Below, piece by piece: positions 12,995 to 23,459 of a DNA stretch of 64,000 nucleotides. Positions within the stretch are counted from its first letter, which is position 1. Every line of letters begins with the position of its first letter. The notes below the pieces were generated by a model that did not search any database, was not told where the DNA came from, and was given only the letters and a program-made list of their open reading frames with translations. Origin of the DNA: Pandoraea thiooxydans (GTDB lineage Bacteria; Pseudomonadota; Gammaproteobacteria; Burkholderiales; Burkholderiaceae); the NCBI RefSeq assembly GCF_001931675.1, contig NZ_CP014839.1, positions 1-64,000 on the forward strand, written 5' to 3'. A program made the position numbers and the translations under genes.

Positions 12995-13023
12995 TTGACC
13001 GCCATAAATGCTTACTCTAAAGT
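12995..13023 (+). promoter_or_regulatory. Predicted promoter of the dcw cluster (Pmra)
   Basis: TTGACC (12995-13000), a 17-bp spacer and TAAAGT (13018-13023). The -35 matches consensus at 5 of 6, the -10 at 4 of 6. The -10 directly abuts the MraZ-type repeats, so bound MraZ would block polymerase. The leader to the mraZ start is about 95 nt. Confidence 0.55.
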
Positions 13024-13060
13024 GGGAAATAGTGTGAGAAAGTGCAATTTCGTGTGAATT
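13021..13060 (+). promoter_or_regulatory. Predicted MraZ operator: four direct repeats at 10-bp spacing
   Basis: The sequence reads AGTGGGAAAT, AGTGTGAGAA, AGTGCAATTT, CGTGTGAATT: GTG recurs at 13022, 13032, 13042 and 13052. MraZ is known to bind tandem TGGGN-type or GTG-containing repeats at 10-bp intervals ahead of its own gene, and mraZ starts 63 bp downstream. Confidence 0.82.
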
Positions 13061-13122
13061 TTTCTCGTTTTGCCGGGTGTTGAGCAGGCTCAGGTGGCCG
13101 CTGATTTTTCAAGGAACTCGCC

Positions 13123-13551
13123 GTGTTTCAAGGGGCTTCGGCACTATCACTGGATGCGAAGGGGCGGATGTCTGTGCCGGCCCGGCATCGTGACGTGCTG
13201 AAGGAACAGGCTGAGGGGCGGGTCACGATTACCAAGCACCCGGATGGGTGCTTGCTGCTTTTCCCTCGCCCGGAGTGGGAAGTTTTTCGCGGCAGGGTCG
13301 CCGCATTGCCAATGGACGCCACCTGGTGGCGTCGTATTTTTTTGGGCAGCGCAGCGGATGTCGAGATGGATGGTACCGGCCGGGTTCTGATCGCCTCCGA
13401 GCTGAGAGTGGCGGCCGGTCTGGACAAGGACGTCATGCTGCTTGGCATGGGCAGCCACTTCGAAATCTGGGATGCCACGACGTATATCGCAAAAGAGCAG
13501 GCGGCGATGGCCCAGGGTATGCCGGATGCGCTGAAGAATTTCACTTTTTGA
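13123..13551 (+). CDS. mraZ: Transcriptional regulator MraZ
   Basis: First gene of the dcw cluster, a ring-forming DNA-binding protein that in other bacteria represses the cluster. The 142-aa protein holds two SpoVT/AbrB-like halves: [23 protein letters not shown] at the start and [20 protein letters not shown] in the second half, each with the DxKGRxxxP-type motif that contacts DNA. It starts with GTG at 13123 after AAGGA (13111-13115). Autoregulation is suggested by the repeats at 13021-13060. It runs up to the rsmH gene with almost no gap. Confidence 0.95.
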   Translation: MFQGASALSLDAKGRMSVPARHRDVLKEQAEGRVTITKHPDGCLLLFPRPEWEVFRGRVAALPMDATWWRRIFLGSAADVEMDGTGRVLIASELRVAAGLDKDVMLLGMGSHFEIWDATTYIAKEQAAMAQGMPDALKNFTF

Positions 13552-13572
13552 TTGTTAGGTGGCCTGTCGAGC

Positions 13573-14526
13573 ATGACGCACGCGGTGGAAACGGAAATGC
13601 AGCACCGCACGGTTCTGCTGGATGAGGCCGTGGACGCCCTGCTATGGCGGCTCGATGGTGTGTATGTCGACGGCACGTTCGGCCGCGGTGGCCATAGCCG
13701 CAGGATTTTGAGTCGTCTCGGGCCGCAGGGGCGCTTGATTGCGTTCGACAAGGATCCGCAGGCGATTGCCGAGGCGAGCAAGATCGACGACCCGCGATTC
13801 GCGATCGTGCACGAGAGCTTCGCAGCAATGCGCGAGGTGCTCGCGCAGCTGGGCGTCACGGCGGTGGCCGGCGTGTTGCTGGATCTGGGTGTGTCGTCCC
13901 CGCAAGTGGATGACCCGGCGCGAGGCTTCAGTTTTCGGTTCGACGGGCCGCTCGATATGCGCATGGACCCGAGCCGTGGAGAGTCGGCCGCCGATTGGCT
14001 CGCCAGAGTGTCGCAGGACGAATTGACGGAGGTCATCAGGAATTATGGGGAAGAACGGTTTGCTGTTCAGATTGCAAAGGCGCTTATTGCTCGCCGGGCA
14101 GACGCCGACCGTCTTGGCCCACTCGTCAGCACGCGCGAGCTTGCCGAGATCGTGGCTGGTGCAGTCAAGACCCGCGAAAAGGGCCAGAATCCGGCCACAC
14201 GCACCTTTCAGGCTATACGGATTCACGTCAATCAAGAGCTTGCGGAGTTGCCGTTAGCGCTTGAGACCGCATTGGATGTGCTGGAGCATGGAGGCAAGCT
14301 GGTGGTAATCAGCTTTCATTCGCTGGAGGACCGCATCGTCAAGCGCTTCATGCAGGCGCACGCGAAGCCGCCGGCGATCGATCGGCGCGTGCCGTTGCGA
14401 GCCATTGACATCCCTCGCCCCAAGATGATCCTGCGCGGGCGCGTCAAGCCGAGCGAGGCCGAGACCACAGCCAACCCGCGCGCGAGGTCGGCCATCATGC
14501 GCGTGGCGGAAAGGGCTGCGCCATGA
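13573..14526 (+). CDS. rsmH: 16S rRNA (cytosine(1402)-N4)-methyltransferase RsmH
   Basis: Methylates the N4 of C1402 in 16S rRNA using S-adenosylmethionine. At 317 aa it fits the family. The SAM-binding motif [15 protein letters not shown] follows the N-terminal [13 protein letters not shown]; later motifs are [20 protein letters not shown] and [16 protein letters not shown] near the C-terminus. The ATG at 13573 is preferred; TTG at 13552 and ATG at 13597 are also in frame, so the first few residues are uncertain. The stop overlaps ftsL by 4 bp. Confidence 0.94.
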   Translation: MTHAVETEMQHRTVLLDEAVDALLWRLDGVYVDGTFGRGGHSRRILSRLGPQGRLIAFDKDPQAIAEASKIDDPRFAIVHESFAAMREVLAQLGVTAVAGVLLDLGVSSPQVDDPARGFSFRFDGPLDMRMDPSRGESAADWLARVSQDELTEVIRNYGEERFAVQIAKALIARRADADRLGPLVSTRELAEIVAGAVKTREKGQNPATRTFQAIRIHVNQELAELPLALETALDVLEHGGKLVVISFHSLEDRIVKRFMQAHAKPPAIDRRVPLRAIDIPRPKMILRGRVKPSEAETTANPRARSAIMRVAERAAP

Positions 14527-14825
14527 GCCGCCTCAACATCCTGCTGCTTGCCATCCTGCTGCTGTGCGCCCTTTCGCTGGTCAATGCCCAGTATCGTGCC
14601 CGTACGCTTTTTATCGAGCTCGGGCGCGAGCAGGCGCTCGAATATCAGCTGGCGCAAGACTGGGATCGTCTCCAGTACGAGCAAAGCGCTCAAAGCAAGA
14701 GCGCGCGGATTGAGTCGGTGGCGCGCAATCAACTGCACATGATGCCGGCCAACCCTGGTCGAACCCAATATCTGAGCGGCTTGCCCGCCGTCATGCCGCC
14801 TGGCGGGAAAAGGGGCGGCCGATGA
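14523..14825 (+). CDS. ftsL: Cell division protein FtsL
   Basis: A small bitopic inner-membrane protein of the divisome that forms a coiled coil with FtsB and joins FtsQ and FtsWI. The 100-aa product has one membrane segment (about 4-22, [19 protein letters not shown]), then a charged helix with heptad spacing (about 30-70) and the conserved [13 protein letters not shown] segment. Its tail is Gly/Pro-rich. Four-base overlaps with rsmH and ftsI indicate translational coupling. Identification rests on topology, size and position. Confidence 0.93.
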   Translation: MSRLNILLLAILLLCALSLVNAQYRARTLFIELGREQALEYQLAQDWDRLQYEQSAQSKSARIESVARNQLHMMPANPGRTQYLSGLPAVMPPGGKRGGR

Positions 14826-16591
14826 AGCGCAACGAATCGCAAAACGTCCAGTTCGCGACCAGCCCGGTACTCGCCGTGGCTGTGCCCGCTTGGCGTTCGC
14901 GATTGGTGATGTTTCTGGTCTTCGTGGTTTTCGCCGCGCTGCTGGTGCGCGCCTTCTGGATTCAAGGTCCCGGCAACGATTTTTATCAGAGGCAGGGGGA
15001 AAGCCGCTACAAGCGCACGCTCGAGCTGCCGGCGACGCGGGGCAAGATCTTCGATCGCAACGGACAGGTGCTTGCCACCAGTCTGCCGGTGCGCGCCGTT
15101 TGGGCTCTTCCAGAGGATGTGCCGCACGATGTGCCGGCCAGCAAGCTCGAGGAGTTGGCCAGATTGCTCGACATGAAGGGCGATGTGCTGCGCGGCAAGC
15201 TGCGCGCCGACCGGAATTTCGTCTACATCAAGCGCCAAGTGCTGCTGGACACGGCCGAGCAAGTCGCCGCGCTCGGAATCCCGGGAATATATCAGCGCAA
15301 GGAATATCGGCGCTTTTATCCCGAAGGCGAAACCGCGGCGCACATTATTGGCTTTACCAATGTCGAGGATGCCGGACAGGAGGGCGTCGAGTTGTCCCGG
15401 CAGGCCGACCTGGCGGGCGCCCCCGGTAGCCGCCAGGTGATCAAGGATCGCCTGGGGCGGATTGTGGAAGATGTCGGCGTGCTGGCCTCGCCCCGGGACG
15501 GCAGCGACATCGCGCTGTCGATCGACAGCAAAATTCAATTCCTTGCCTATCGGGAATTGAAAGACGCCGTCGAGCGTACCGGCGCCCGGGCGGGCAGCGC
15601 GATCGTTCTCGACACGCGCACCGGGGAAGTGCTGGCGCTGGCCAATTTGCCGACCTACAACCCCAATGATCGACTCAGGCTCACGGGCGCCCAACTGCGC
15701 AACCGCGCGTTGACCGATACCTTCGAGCCTGGTTCGATCATGAAGCCGTTCACCATCGGCCTGGCGCTCGAGCACCGGCGCGTCACGCCCGACACCATGA
15801 TCGCAACGTCGCCGGGGCGCATCCGGCTCGATGGCGCGACCATCACCGACACGCGCAATCACGGAACGCTGAGCGTCGCCGGCGTGATTCAGAAGTCCAG
15901 CAACATTGGCACGTTGAAGATCGCATTGATGATGACGCCGCGCGAAATGTGGGAGATGTACACGCAAGCCGGCTTTGGACGGGCGCCGAACGTGGGCTTC
16001 CCGGGGGCGGTAGCCGGCCGGCTGCGCCCCCATCGCAGTTGGCGGCGCATCGAGCAGGCCACCATGAGCTATGGCTATGGAATGTCGGCGTCTTTGCTGC
16101 AATTGGCGCGCGCATACACCGTATTCGCCCACGATGGCGAACTGATCCCCGTTTCCATCTATAAAACCGATGGCGCGCCAGTTCGCGGCGAGCGCGTGTT
16201 CTCTGCGCAAACCGCGCGGCAAGTGCGCCAGATGCTGGAGATCGCAACTTTGCCGGGCGGCACCGCGACTCGGGCCCAAGTCGTCGGTTATCGCGTCGGC
16301 GGCAAGACGGGCACGGCATACAAGCAGTCGGGTAACGGTTATGACCGAACCAAATATCGCGCGTCGTTCGTCGGCCTGGCACCGATGTCCGCGCCGCGCA
16401 TCGTCGTGGCGGTCATGCTGGACGAACCGTCGCGCGGTTCGCATTACGGCGGCATGGCCGCGGCACCGGTCTTCTCGAGCATTGCCGGCGGGGCGTTGCA
16501 GGCGCTGAACGTCGCCCCGGATGCGCCGATCCGCCAATTGGTGTTGAGCGACCCGACCACGGAGAGTGAGCCATGGCCGTCGACCCTATAG
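14822..16591 (+). CDS. ftsI: Peptidoglycan D,D-transpeptidase FtsI (PBP3)
   Basis: The septum-specific class B penicillin-binding protein that cross-links peptidoglycan together with FtsW. At 589 aa it has a membrane anchor at about 27-47, a pedestal domain (RGKIFDRNGQVLATS near 73) and a transpeptidase domain with all three active-site motifs: S305-I-M-K308, S359-S-N361 and K495-T-G-T498. It overlaps ftsL by 4 bp and murE by 19 bp. Confidence 0.97.
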   Translation: MKRNESQNVQFATSPVLAVAVPAWRSRLVMFLVFVVFAALLVRAFWIQGPGNDFYQRQGESRYKRTLELPATRGKIFDRNGQVLATSLPVRAVWALPEDVPHDVPASKLEELARLLDMKGDVLRGKLRADRNFVYIKRQVLLDTAEQVAALGIPGIYQRKEYRRFYPEGETAAHIIGFTNVEDAGQEGVELSRQADLAGAPGSRQVIKDRLGRIVEDVGVLASPRDGSDIALSIDSKIQFLAYRELKDAVERTGARAGSAIVLDTRTGEVLALANLPTYNPNDRLRLTGAQLRNRALTDTFEPGSIMKPFTIGLALEHRRVTPDTMIATSPGRIRLDGATITDTRNHGTLSVAGVIQKSSNIGTLKIALMMTPREMWEMYTQAGFGRAPNVGFPGAVAGRLRPHRSWRRIEQATMSYGYGMSASLLQLARAYTVFAHDGELIPVSIYKTDGAPVRGERVFSAQTARQVRQMLEIATLPGGTATRAQVVGYRVGGKTGTAYKQSGNGYDRTKYRASFVGLAPMSAPRIVVAVMLDEPSRGSHYGGMAAAPVFSSIAGGALQALNVAPDAPIRQLVLSDPTTESEPWPSTL

Positions 16592-18117
16592 CGTTGAGCG
16601 CGCCGATGCGCGCGACGCTGACCAACGCATATGGCTGGCTCACCCGGCACTGCGGCGCCGATGCGCTATTGCAGGCGGACAGCCGTCGCATTCGGCCCGG
16701 CGACGTGTTTGTCGCCTACGCTGTCGAAGGTGCCGACAATCGGCCGTTCATCGCCGATGCCGTGGCGCGCGGTGCTGCCGCGGTGCTGTGGCAAAGCGAC
16801 GCCTGGCACTGGCCCGTCGATGTGGCGGGCGTGGCGCATCTGGGCGTGACGCGGCTCGATGCGCTCGCCGGCGAGTTGGCTTCGCTCTGGTGCGGCGAGC
16901 CAAGCCGCCATATGCTGACGATCGGCACTACCGGAACCAATGGCAAGACGTCGGTCAGCCAGTGGCTGGCAAGGGTTCTGTCGGATGCTGGCCGGCCCTG
17001 CGCGATTATCGGCACCCTCGGCACCGGCTTGCCGGGGCACTTGCAGGCCACCGGATTCACCACGCCCGATGCCGTACAGCTGCAGCAAAACCTGCGCGAT
17101 ATGCAGGCGCTCGGCGCGCGTGCTGTTTCCATGGAAGTATCGTCGCACGGGTTGGCCCAGGGCCGGGTCAACGGCGTGGCGTTCGATATCGCTGTGTTTA
17201 CCAATCTCACCCAGGATCATCTCGATTATCACGGCACGATGGCTGCCTACGAGGCTGCCAAGGCGCGGCTGTTCGCCTGGCCGGGTTTGCAATGCGCGGT
17301 AATCAATCGCGACGATGCCATGGGGCAGCGGCTGTTGACCAAACTGGCTGGCAAACTGCCGGTCATCGAATACGGGTTGGGTGCACCGGCTCCGTCGGCT
17401 CATGGCAACCGTGTCTTGAGCGCCGCCGACATACAGGCGACCGCTTCCGGCACGACGTTCCGGTTGCACGTCGAATCCGCTTCGACAGTCATGCACACGT
17501 CGCTGCTGGGTACCTTCAACATCAGCAATCTGCTGGCCGTGCTAGGTGCGGCGCTTGCCGCGGGCGTGCCGGTTGAGCAGGCGCTGCCTGCGCTGGCGAA
17601 ACTCGAGCCGGTCGACGGCCGCATGCAGCAGTTGGGCGGCTCCGCCGGGGCGCCACTGGTCGTGGTGGATTACGCTCACACGCCGGATGCGCTCGAAAAA
17701 ACGCTCGCCGCGCTGCGCCCGGTCGCGCGCGCGCGCGACGGGCAGTTGATTTGCGTATTCGGCTGCGGCGGCGACCGCGATGCGGCCAAGCGACCGCTCA
17801 TGGGCGCTGCTGCCGAACGACTGGCCGATGCCGTGGTGCTCACCAGCGACAATCCGCGCAGCGAGTCGCCATCCGGCATCATCGCTCAGATCGCCGCCGG
17901 ACTGAGCGCTCCCGAAAAAGTCCGCCAAATCGAGGATCGCGCCAGTGCGATCCTGCAGGCGATCCGGCAGGCCGCCCCGGCCGATGTCATACTGATCGCC
18001 GGCAAGGGGCATGAAAACACGCAGGAAATCATGGGCAAGAAGCGGCCGTTCTCCGATCAGGAGCACGCTCGCCTGGCGCTCGCAGCGCGCGCGACCTCGC
18101 GGGGAGGTGGCGAATGA
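16573..18117 (+). CDS. murE: UDP-N-acetylmuramoyl-tripeptide synthetase MurE (meso-DAP adding)
   Basis: A cytoplasmic Mur ligase that adds meso-diaminopimelate to UDP-MurNAc-L-Ala-D-Glu using ATP. The 514-aa protein has an N-terminal uridine-binding domain, a central ATPase domain with the P-loop GTTGTNGKTS (118-127) and a C-terminal ligand domain. The motif D426-N-P-R429 marks specificity for meso-DAP rather than lysine, consistent with a Gram-negative wall. The start lies inside the ftsI end (19-bp overlap) with GGAGAGTGAGCC just upstream; the stop overlaps murF by 4 bp. Confidence 0.97.
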   Translation: MAVDPIALSAPMRATLTNAYGWLTRHCGADALLQADSRRIRPGDVFVAYAVEGADNRPFIADAVARGAAAVLWQSDAWHWPVDVAGVAHLGVTRLDALAGELASLWCGEPSRHMLTIGTTGTNGKTSVSQWLARVLSDAGRPCAIIGTLGTGLPGHLQATGFTTPDAVQLQQNLRDMQALGARAVSMEVSSHGLAQGRVNGVAFDIAVFTNLTQDHLDYHGTMAAYEAAKARLFAWPGLQCAVINRDDAMGQRLLTKLAGKLPVIEYGLGAPAPSAHGNRVLSAADIQATASGTTFRLHVESASTVMHTSLLGTFNISNLLAVLGAALAAGVPVEQALPALAKLEPVDGRMQQLGGSAGAPLVVVDYAHTPDALEKTLAALRPVARARDGQLICVFGCGGDRDAAKRPLMGAAAERLADAVVLTSDNPRSESPSGIIAQIAAGLSAPEKVRQIEDRASAILQAIRQAAPADVILIAGKGHENTQEIMGKKRPFSDQEHARLALAARATSRGGGE

Positions 18118-19502
18118 TGATGCGCCTGGGCGAGGCCGTTCAATACATGCGCAATAGCCAATGCGTTGGCGACGATCAAGTCGCTTGCGAGCGGATCGTC
18201 ACTGATAGCCGTATCGTGCAGGCTGGCGATCTGTTCGTGGCGCTCAAGGGCGAACGCTTTGACGCGCACGATTTCCTGTCCGACGTGGCGCGCCAGGGTG
18301 CGGCCGCGGTCGTGGTCGAACGCCTCCCGCAAGGTCTCGCGCTGCCCGCCGCGCTGGTGAGCGATACGCGCGTTGCGCTGGGTGAGTTGGCCGCCGGATG
18401 GCGCCGTCGATTCGACCTGCCGGTCGTCGCGGTGACGGGCTCGAACGGCAAGACCACCGTCAAGGAAATGATTGCCGCGATTTTCGCGCGGGCCGTCGGT
18501 GACTCTCATCGTCTTGCGACCACCGGCAACTTCAACAATGACATCGGCGTGCCGCTGACGCTATTTCGCCTGAACGCCCGGCATCGGCTGGCGGTGCTCG
18601 AGCTGGGCATGAATCACCCGGGTGAAACCGCTTACCTGGCGGCCATTGCACAGCCGACCATCGCCCTGATCAATAACGCGCAGCGTGAGCATCAGGAGTT
18701 CATGGTAGACGTCGCCGCAGTCGCGCAAGAGCACCTTTCGGTCATTCTCGCACTGCCCGCCGACGGTACGGCGGTGTTTCCGGCCGACAGCGAGTTTGCC
18801 CCGCTGTGGCGAGCCGCTGCGGGACAACGCCGGATTTTCGACTTTGCGCTGGATGCGCCGGCCGTCGTCAGCGGCCGCTACGATGCGGCTACGCGCGCCT
18901 TGCATGCGGCGACTCCCGCTGGCGACATCGAACTGAATCTGCCGGTGCTCGGAGAGCACAACGCCCGCAACGCGCTCGCCGCCATCGCTTGTACGCTGGC
19001 CGCGGGTGTTGCGCCGGACGCCATCGTGTATGCCCTGTCCCGCTTTGGCGCCGTCAAGGGGCGGCTGCAGGTCACCGCGCTCACGCGCGGTGCGCTGGCT
19101 GGCGCGACACTCGTCGACGATACCTATAACGCGAATCCCGACTCCGTACGTGCCGCGATCGACGTGCTGGCCGCCATGCCGGGTCCGCGCGCGCTGATCC
19201 TTGGCGACATGGGGGAGGTCGGTGACCAGGGGCCCGCGTTTCATCGCGAAGCCGGTGCCTATGCCCACGCACGCGGCATCGACGTACTGCTGGCCACCGG
19301 TGAACTGGCACGCCATGCCTGCGAGGCGTTCGGTACGAGCGCCAGGCATTTCGCCGACGTCGGCGCGCTCAACGCATATATGCAAAGCGCGGCCGGGCCA
19401 CTCGCGTCGATATTGGTGAAGGGTTCACGTTTCATGCGGATGGAGCGCGTTATCGGCGCGCTCGAAAATTCTTATGGCGCAATTGAACAACAAAAGGAAT
19501 AG
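18114..19502 (+). CDS. murF: UDP-N-acetylmuramoyl-tripeptide-D-alanyl-D-alanine ligase MurF
   Basis: Adds the D-Ala-D-Ala dipeptide to complete UDP-MurNAc-pentapeptide. The 462-aa Mur ligase has the P-loop VTGSNGKTTVKEM (from about 107), the TGNFNNDIGVPLTL motif, ELGMNHPGE, and a C-terminal domain with VDDTYNANPDSV. Three consecutive ATG codons open the frame; the first overlaps the murE stop (ATGA). Four bases separate it from mraY, which carries AAAGGAATAG just ahead of its start inside the murF end. Confidence 0.96.
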   Translation: MMMRLGEAVQYMRNSQCVGDDQVACERIVTDSRIVQAGDLFVALKGERFDAHDFLSDVARQGAAAVVVERLPQGLALPAALVSDTRVALGELAAGWRRRFDLPVVAVTGSNGKTTVKEMIAAIFARAVGDSHRLATTGNFNNDIGVPLTLFRLNARHRLAVLELGMNHPGETAYLAAIAQPTIALINNAQREHQEFMVDVAAVAQEHLSVILALPADGTAVFPADSEFAPLWRAAAGQRRIFDFALDAPAVVSGRYDAATRALHAATPAGDIELNLPVLGEHNARNALAAIACTLAAGVAPDAIVYALSRFGAVKGRLQVTALTRGALAGATLVDDTYNANPDSVRAAIDVLAAMPGPRALILGDMGEVGDQGPAFHREAGAYAHARGIDVLLATGELARHACEAFGTSARHFADVGALNAYMQSAAGPLASILVKGSRFMRMERVIGALENSYGAIEQQKE

Positions 19503-19506
19503 CTGA

Positions 19507-20676
19507 ATGCTTTTGACCCTGGCGCAATGGCTGCACAGCGATGCAAGCTTCTTGCGTGTCTTCAATTACCTGACCTTTCGCGCGTTGATGGCCAACCTGA
19601 CCGCGCTGGTGATCGGTCTGTCCTGCGGCCCGTGGGTCATCCGCAAACTGACGGCGATGAAGGTCGGCCAGGCCGTGCGCACCGACGGGCCGCAAACCCA
19701 TTTGGTCAAATCCGGCACGCCGACCATGGGGGGCGTGCTCATCCTGATCGCAATCACCGTCTCGACGCTGTTGTGGGCCAACCTGAGCAACCGGTTCATC
19801 TGGATCGTGCTGCTGGTCACCATCGGCTTCGGCATCATCGGCTGGGTCGACGACTATCGCAAGGTCGTCTACAAGGACCCGCGCGGCATGTCTTCCCGCG
19901 AGAAATATTTCTGGCAATCGGTGATCGGCCTGTTTGCCGCGTTGTACCTTGCCTTCAGCGTCTCCGAAGCCAATAACCTCAAAGTGTTCGAGTTGTTCGT
20001 CAGTTGGGTGCGTAATGGCTTTCCGATGGGCCTGCCGTCCAAGGCCGATCTGTTGCTGCCGTTCCTGAAGTCGGTTCGCTACCCGTTGGGCGTGTTTGGT
20101 TTCATCGCCCTGACGTATTTCGTGATCGTCGGCTCCAGCAACGCTGTCAACCTCACCGACGGATTGGATGGACTGGTCATCATGCCGGTCGTGCTGGTGG
20201 GCGGCGCGTTGGGCATTTTTGCCTACGTCATGGGCAACGCGGTGTACTCGAAATATCTGCTGTTTCCACATATCCCGGGGGCGGGCGAGCTGCTGGTGTT
20301 CTGTTCAGCCATGGGTGGCGCCGGCCTGGCCTTTCTTTGGTACAACACGCACCCGGCTCAGGTCTTTATGGGCGATGTCGGCGCACTGGCCTTGGGCGGC
20401 GCACTGGGCACGGTGGCGGTCATCGTCCGGCAGGAAGTCGTGCTGTTCGTCATGGGCGGCGTGTTCGTGGTCGAAACCATGTCGGTCATGCTCCAGGTGG
20501 CCTGGTTCAAGTTCACCAAACGACGCTATGGCGAGGGGCGCCGCATCTTCAAGATGGCGCCGCTGCATCACCATTTCGAATTGTCCGGCTGGAAAGAAAC
20601 CCAGGTCGTGGTGCGTTTTTGGATCATCACCCTGATGTTGGTGCTGGTGGGGCTGTCCACCCTGAAGTTGCGGTGA
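19507..20676 (+). CDS. mraY: Phospho-N-acetylmuramoyl-pentapeptide transferase MraY
   Basis: An integral membrane enzyme that transfers phospho-MurNAc-pentapeptide from UDP to undecaprenyl phosphate, making lipid I. At 389 aa with about ten membrane segments it has the family length. The catalytic motif D115-D116 (WVDDYRK), the [12 protein letters not shown] motif and the late [11 protein letters not shown] histidine cluster are all present. Also visible is the conserved GTPTMGG early motif, near 72-78. The 24-bp gap to murD carries GAGGAAG. Confidence 0.97.
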   Translation: MLLTLAQWLHSDASFLRVFNYLTFRALMANLTALVIGLSCGPWVIRKLTAMKVGQAVRTDGPQTHLVKSGTPTMGGVLILIAITVSTLLWANLSNRFIWIVLLVTIGFGIIGWVDDYRKVVYKDPRGMSSREKYFWQSVIGLFAALYLAFSVSEANNLKVFELFVSWVRNGFPMGLPSKADLLLPFLKSVRYPLGVFGFIALTYFVIVGSSNAVNLTDGLDGLVIMPVVLVGGALGIFAYVMGNAVYSKYLLFPHIPGAGELLVFCSAMGGAGLAFLWYNTHPAQVFMGDVGALALGGALGTVAVIVRQEVVLFVMGGVFVVETMSVMLQVAWFKFTKRRYGEGRRIFKMAPLHHHFELSGWKETQVVVRFWIITLMLVLVGLSTLKLR

Positions 20677-20700
20677 ATCAGAGTTAATTGAGGAAGCGAC

Positions 20701-22206
20701 GTGTTCAACGAGATGTTCGGCGATCAACCACAACCGCGTGTCCTGGTGCTGGGCCTGGGTGAGTCAGGCTTGGCGATGGCACGCTGGTGCGCGCGCTATG
20801 GTTGCCGCGTGCGGGTTGCCGACACGCGCGACGCTGGCGCGCTCGGCAATTTGCCGATTCTCGAGACGGAAGTGCCGCGAAGTGAGTTCGTCGGCGGCGC
20901 ATTCGCCACCGCACTGCTCGACGATGTCCAGTTGATAGGAATCAGCCCGGGGTTGTCGCCCCGCGATCCGGCCGTGGCGGAATTGCTGGTCGCGGCAAAA
21001 GAGCGCCAAATTCCCGTTTGGGGCGAGATCGAATTCTTTGCCCAGGCGCTGCGCCACCTCGGCGCCGTCAGCGGCTATGCGCCAAAGTTGCTTGCCGTGA
21101 CCGGCACCAACGGCAAAACCACCACCACCAGCCTGACCGGCAAGCTCTGCGCACGTGCCGGCAAGCGGGTCGCCGTGGCGGGCAATATCAGTCCCTCGGT
21201 GCTCGACAAGCTCAGCGAGTGCATCGCCGAGGCGACGCTGCCGGAGATCTGGGTCATCGAATTGTCGAGTTTCCAGCTCGAAACCGTGCACACGCTCGCC
21301 CCGGACGCTGCGACAGTCCTCAACATCACGCAGGATCATCTCGACTGGCATGGCGACATGGCAGCCTATGCCGCAGCCAAGGCACGAATTTTTGGCGCGC
21401 AGACCGTGCGCGTGCTCAATCGTGACGACACGCTGGTGGCCGCGATGGCCGTGCCCGACGCGACCGTCGTGACGTTCGGCGTCGGGTTGCCTGCGGTCGA
21501 TGGCGACTTCGGCCTACAAATCGTCAACGGCATTTGCTGGCTGGTGCAGGCGGAGAACGCCGATGATGCACCCCCGGCGCGACGCCGCAAAGCCGAGCCG
21601 GCGCCGCCGGTCGAGCTGTCAATGAAGCGGTTGATGCCGGCCGATGCGCTGCACATTCGGGGCACCCACAACGCCACCAACGCGCTGGCCGCGCTTGCCC
21701 TGGCCCGCGCCATCGGTTTGCCAATGGCGCAGTTGCTGCACGGCCTGCGCGAGTACCAAGGCGAGCCCCATCGGGTAGAGCTGATCGCCACGCTCAACGA
21801 CGTCGCTTATTTCGACGATAGCAAGGGCACCAACGTCGGGGCCACGGTTGCGGCCATCCGTGGCCTGGATCAGCGAGTCGTTCTGATTGCCGGCGGCGAT
21901 GGCAAGGGGCAGGATTTCTCCCCGTTGGCCGCACCGGTGGCGCAAAGCGCGCGAGCCGTATTCCTGATCGGCCGTGACGCACCGGCGATCCGCGCGGCAC
22001 TGGCCGATGCCGGCGTGCCCCTGCATGATTGCGCCACGCTCGAGGACGCAGTGCAAGCCGCCGCCAAAGTGGCGCAACCGGGCGACGCGGTGCTGTTGTC
22101 GCCGGCCTGCGCCAGTCTCGACATGTTCCGTAATTACGCACATCGGGCCGAGGTGTTTCACGACGCGGTGAGCGCGCTCGCTGCCCAGGCGGGGGTGATG
22201 CTATGA
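20701..22206 (+). CDS. murD: UDP-N-acetylmuramoylalanine-D-glutamate ligase MurD
   Basis: Adds D-glutamate to UDP-MurNAc-L-Ala. The 501-aa Mur ligase begins with a nucleotide-binding-like domain ([16 protein letters not shown]), carries the P-loop [13 protein letters not shown] (from about 133), [21 protein letters not shown] and the C-terminal [16 protein letters not shown] moderately long insertion around 275-310 includes [15 protein letters not shown]. The start is GTG at 20701, supported by GAGGAAG 6 nt upstream. The stop overlaps ftsW by 4 bp. Confidence 0.96.
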   Translation: MFNEMFGDQPQPRVLVLGLGESGLAMARWCARYGCRVRVADTRDAGALGNLPILETEVPRSEFVGGAFATALLDDVQLIGISPGLSPRDPAVAELLVAAKERQIPVWGEIEFFAQALRHLGAVSGYAPKLLAVTGTNGKTTTTSLTGKLCARAGKRVAVAGNISPSVLDKLSECIAEATLPEIWVIELSSFQLETVHTLAPDAATVLNITQDHLDWHGDMAAYAAAKARIFGAQTVRVLNRDDTLVAAMAVPDATVVTFGVGLPAVDGDFGLQIVNGICWLVQAENADDAPPARRRKAEPAPPVELSMKRLMPADALHIRGTHNATNALAALALARAIGLPMAQLLHGLREYQGEPHRVELIATLNDVAYFDDSKGTNVGATVAAIRGLDQRVVLIAGGDGKGQDFSPLAAPVAQSARAVFLIGRDAPAIRAALADAGVPLHDCATLEDAVQAAAKVAQPGDAVLLSPACASLDMFRNYAHRAEVFHDAVSALAAQAGVML

Positions 22207-23459
22207 GCTGGTTCAAGGCGTTATCGAGCAAGAAACGGCAGGCCGGGTATGCCAGCGCCACGATCGGCAAAGCTCGCACCGGCACCGCCAGTGCGCTGGG
22301 CGGCATCAAGCTGACCCGCTCCAGGATGATGGAATACGATCAGCCGCTGCTGTGCGTTGTGATCGCGCTGTTGTCGCTTGGGCTCGTGATGGTCTACTCG
22401 GCGTCGATCGGCCTGTCCGATTCGCCGCAGGTCAGCTATTACAACACCTCTCATTTTCTGGTGCGCCACATCATTGCGTTGGTGGTGGCTTCGATCGCCT
22501 CCATCATTACGTTCAAGATACCCATCAAGGTACTGGACAAGCTGGCGCCAAAGATCCTGCTGCTGGCACTGTTCCTGTTGGTGATCGTGCTGATACCGCA
22601 TATCGGCAAAGGGGTGAACGGCTCACGGCGCTGGATTCCGATCGGTGTGCTCAACCTGCAACCGTCTGAATTCATGAAGCTTGCCGTGACGCTCTATGCG
22701 GCCAATTACACCGTGCGCAAGCAGGACTTCATGCAGAGCTTTCGCAAAGGCTTTTTGCCGATGGGTGTTGCCGTGGCGTTCGTCGGCATGCTGCTGTTGC
22801 TCGAGCCTGACATGGGCGCGTTCATGGTGATTGCGGCAATTGCGATGGGCGTATTGTTTCTCGGCGGCGTCAACGGAAAGTTGTTTGCAGGCTTGACGCT
22901 AACGGCGGTAGCCACGTTTAGTGTGCTCGTCTGGGCCTCCCCCTGGCGGCGGGCGCGGATTTTTGCCTATCTCGATCCCTGGAGCGCGGATCACGCGCTG
23001 GGCAAGGCCTATCAATTGACCCATTCGCTGATTGCCTTCGGCCGTGGCGAATGGTTCGGTGTCGGACTCGGCGCCAGCGTCGAGAAATTGCACTATCTGC
23101 CGGAGGCGCATACCGACTTCATTCTCGCGGTAATCGGCGAAGAACTCGGTTTCGTCGGTGTTCTCACCGTGATCATCCTGTTCTACTGGCTGGTGCGCCG
23201 CACTTTCGACATCGGCCGCCAGGCGCTCGCGCTGGAGAGAACCTTCGCCGGCCTGCTGGCCAAAGGCATCGGCGTATGGTTCGCCGCGCAAACGTTCATC
23301 AACATGGGAGTGAATCTGGGTCTGCTGCCGACCAAGGGCCTGACGTTACCGTTCGTCAGCTATGGCGGCTCCGGGATTCTGCTCAACTGCATCGCCTTCG
23401 CCATGCTGATGCGTGTCGATTACGAAAATCGTGTGCTGATGCGCGGAGGGAAGGTATGA
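22203..23459 (+). CDS. ftsW: Peptidoglycan glycosyltransferase FtsW
   Basis: The SEDS-family septal glycan polymerase that works with FtsI. At 418 aa it has a basic cytoplasmic N-terminus of about 40 residues and roughly ten membrane segments. Family signatures include [30 protein letters not shown] and the C-terminal [18 protein letters not shown]. It ends [12 protein letters not shown]. Its TGA (23457-23459) overlaps the ATG of the 114-bp-repeat ORF, and its last seven codons form one arm of an inverted repeat (see findings). Confidence 0.97.
   Translation: MSWFKALSSKKRQAGYASATIGKARTGTASALGGIKLTRSRMMEYDQPLLCVVIALLSLGLVMVYSASIGLSDSPQVSYYNTSHFLVRHIIALVVASIASIITFKIPIKVLDKLAPKILLLALFLLVIVLIPHIGKGVNGSRRWIPIGVLNLQPSEFMKLAVTLYAANYTVRKQDFMQSFRKGFLPMGVAVAFVGMLLLLEPDMGAFMVIAAIAMGVLFLGGVNGKLFAGLTLTAVATFSVLVWASPWRRARIFAYLDPWSADHALGKAYQLTHSLIAFGRGEWFGVGLGASVEKLHYLPEAHTDFILAVIGEELGFVGVLTVIILFYWLVRRTFDIGRQALALERTFAGLLAKGIGVWFAAQTFINMGVNLGLLPTKGLTLPFVSYGGSGILLNCIAFAMLMRVDYENRVLMRGGKV

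Noticed and set aside
14729-16537. A 602-codon minus-strand ORF opposite ftsI
   Set aside because: A shadow of ftsI, which has intact SxxK, SxN and KTG motifs in the other strand.
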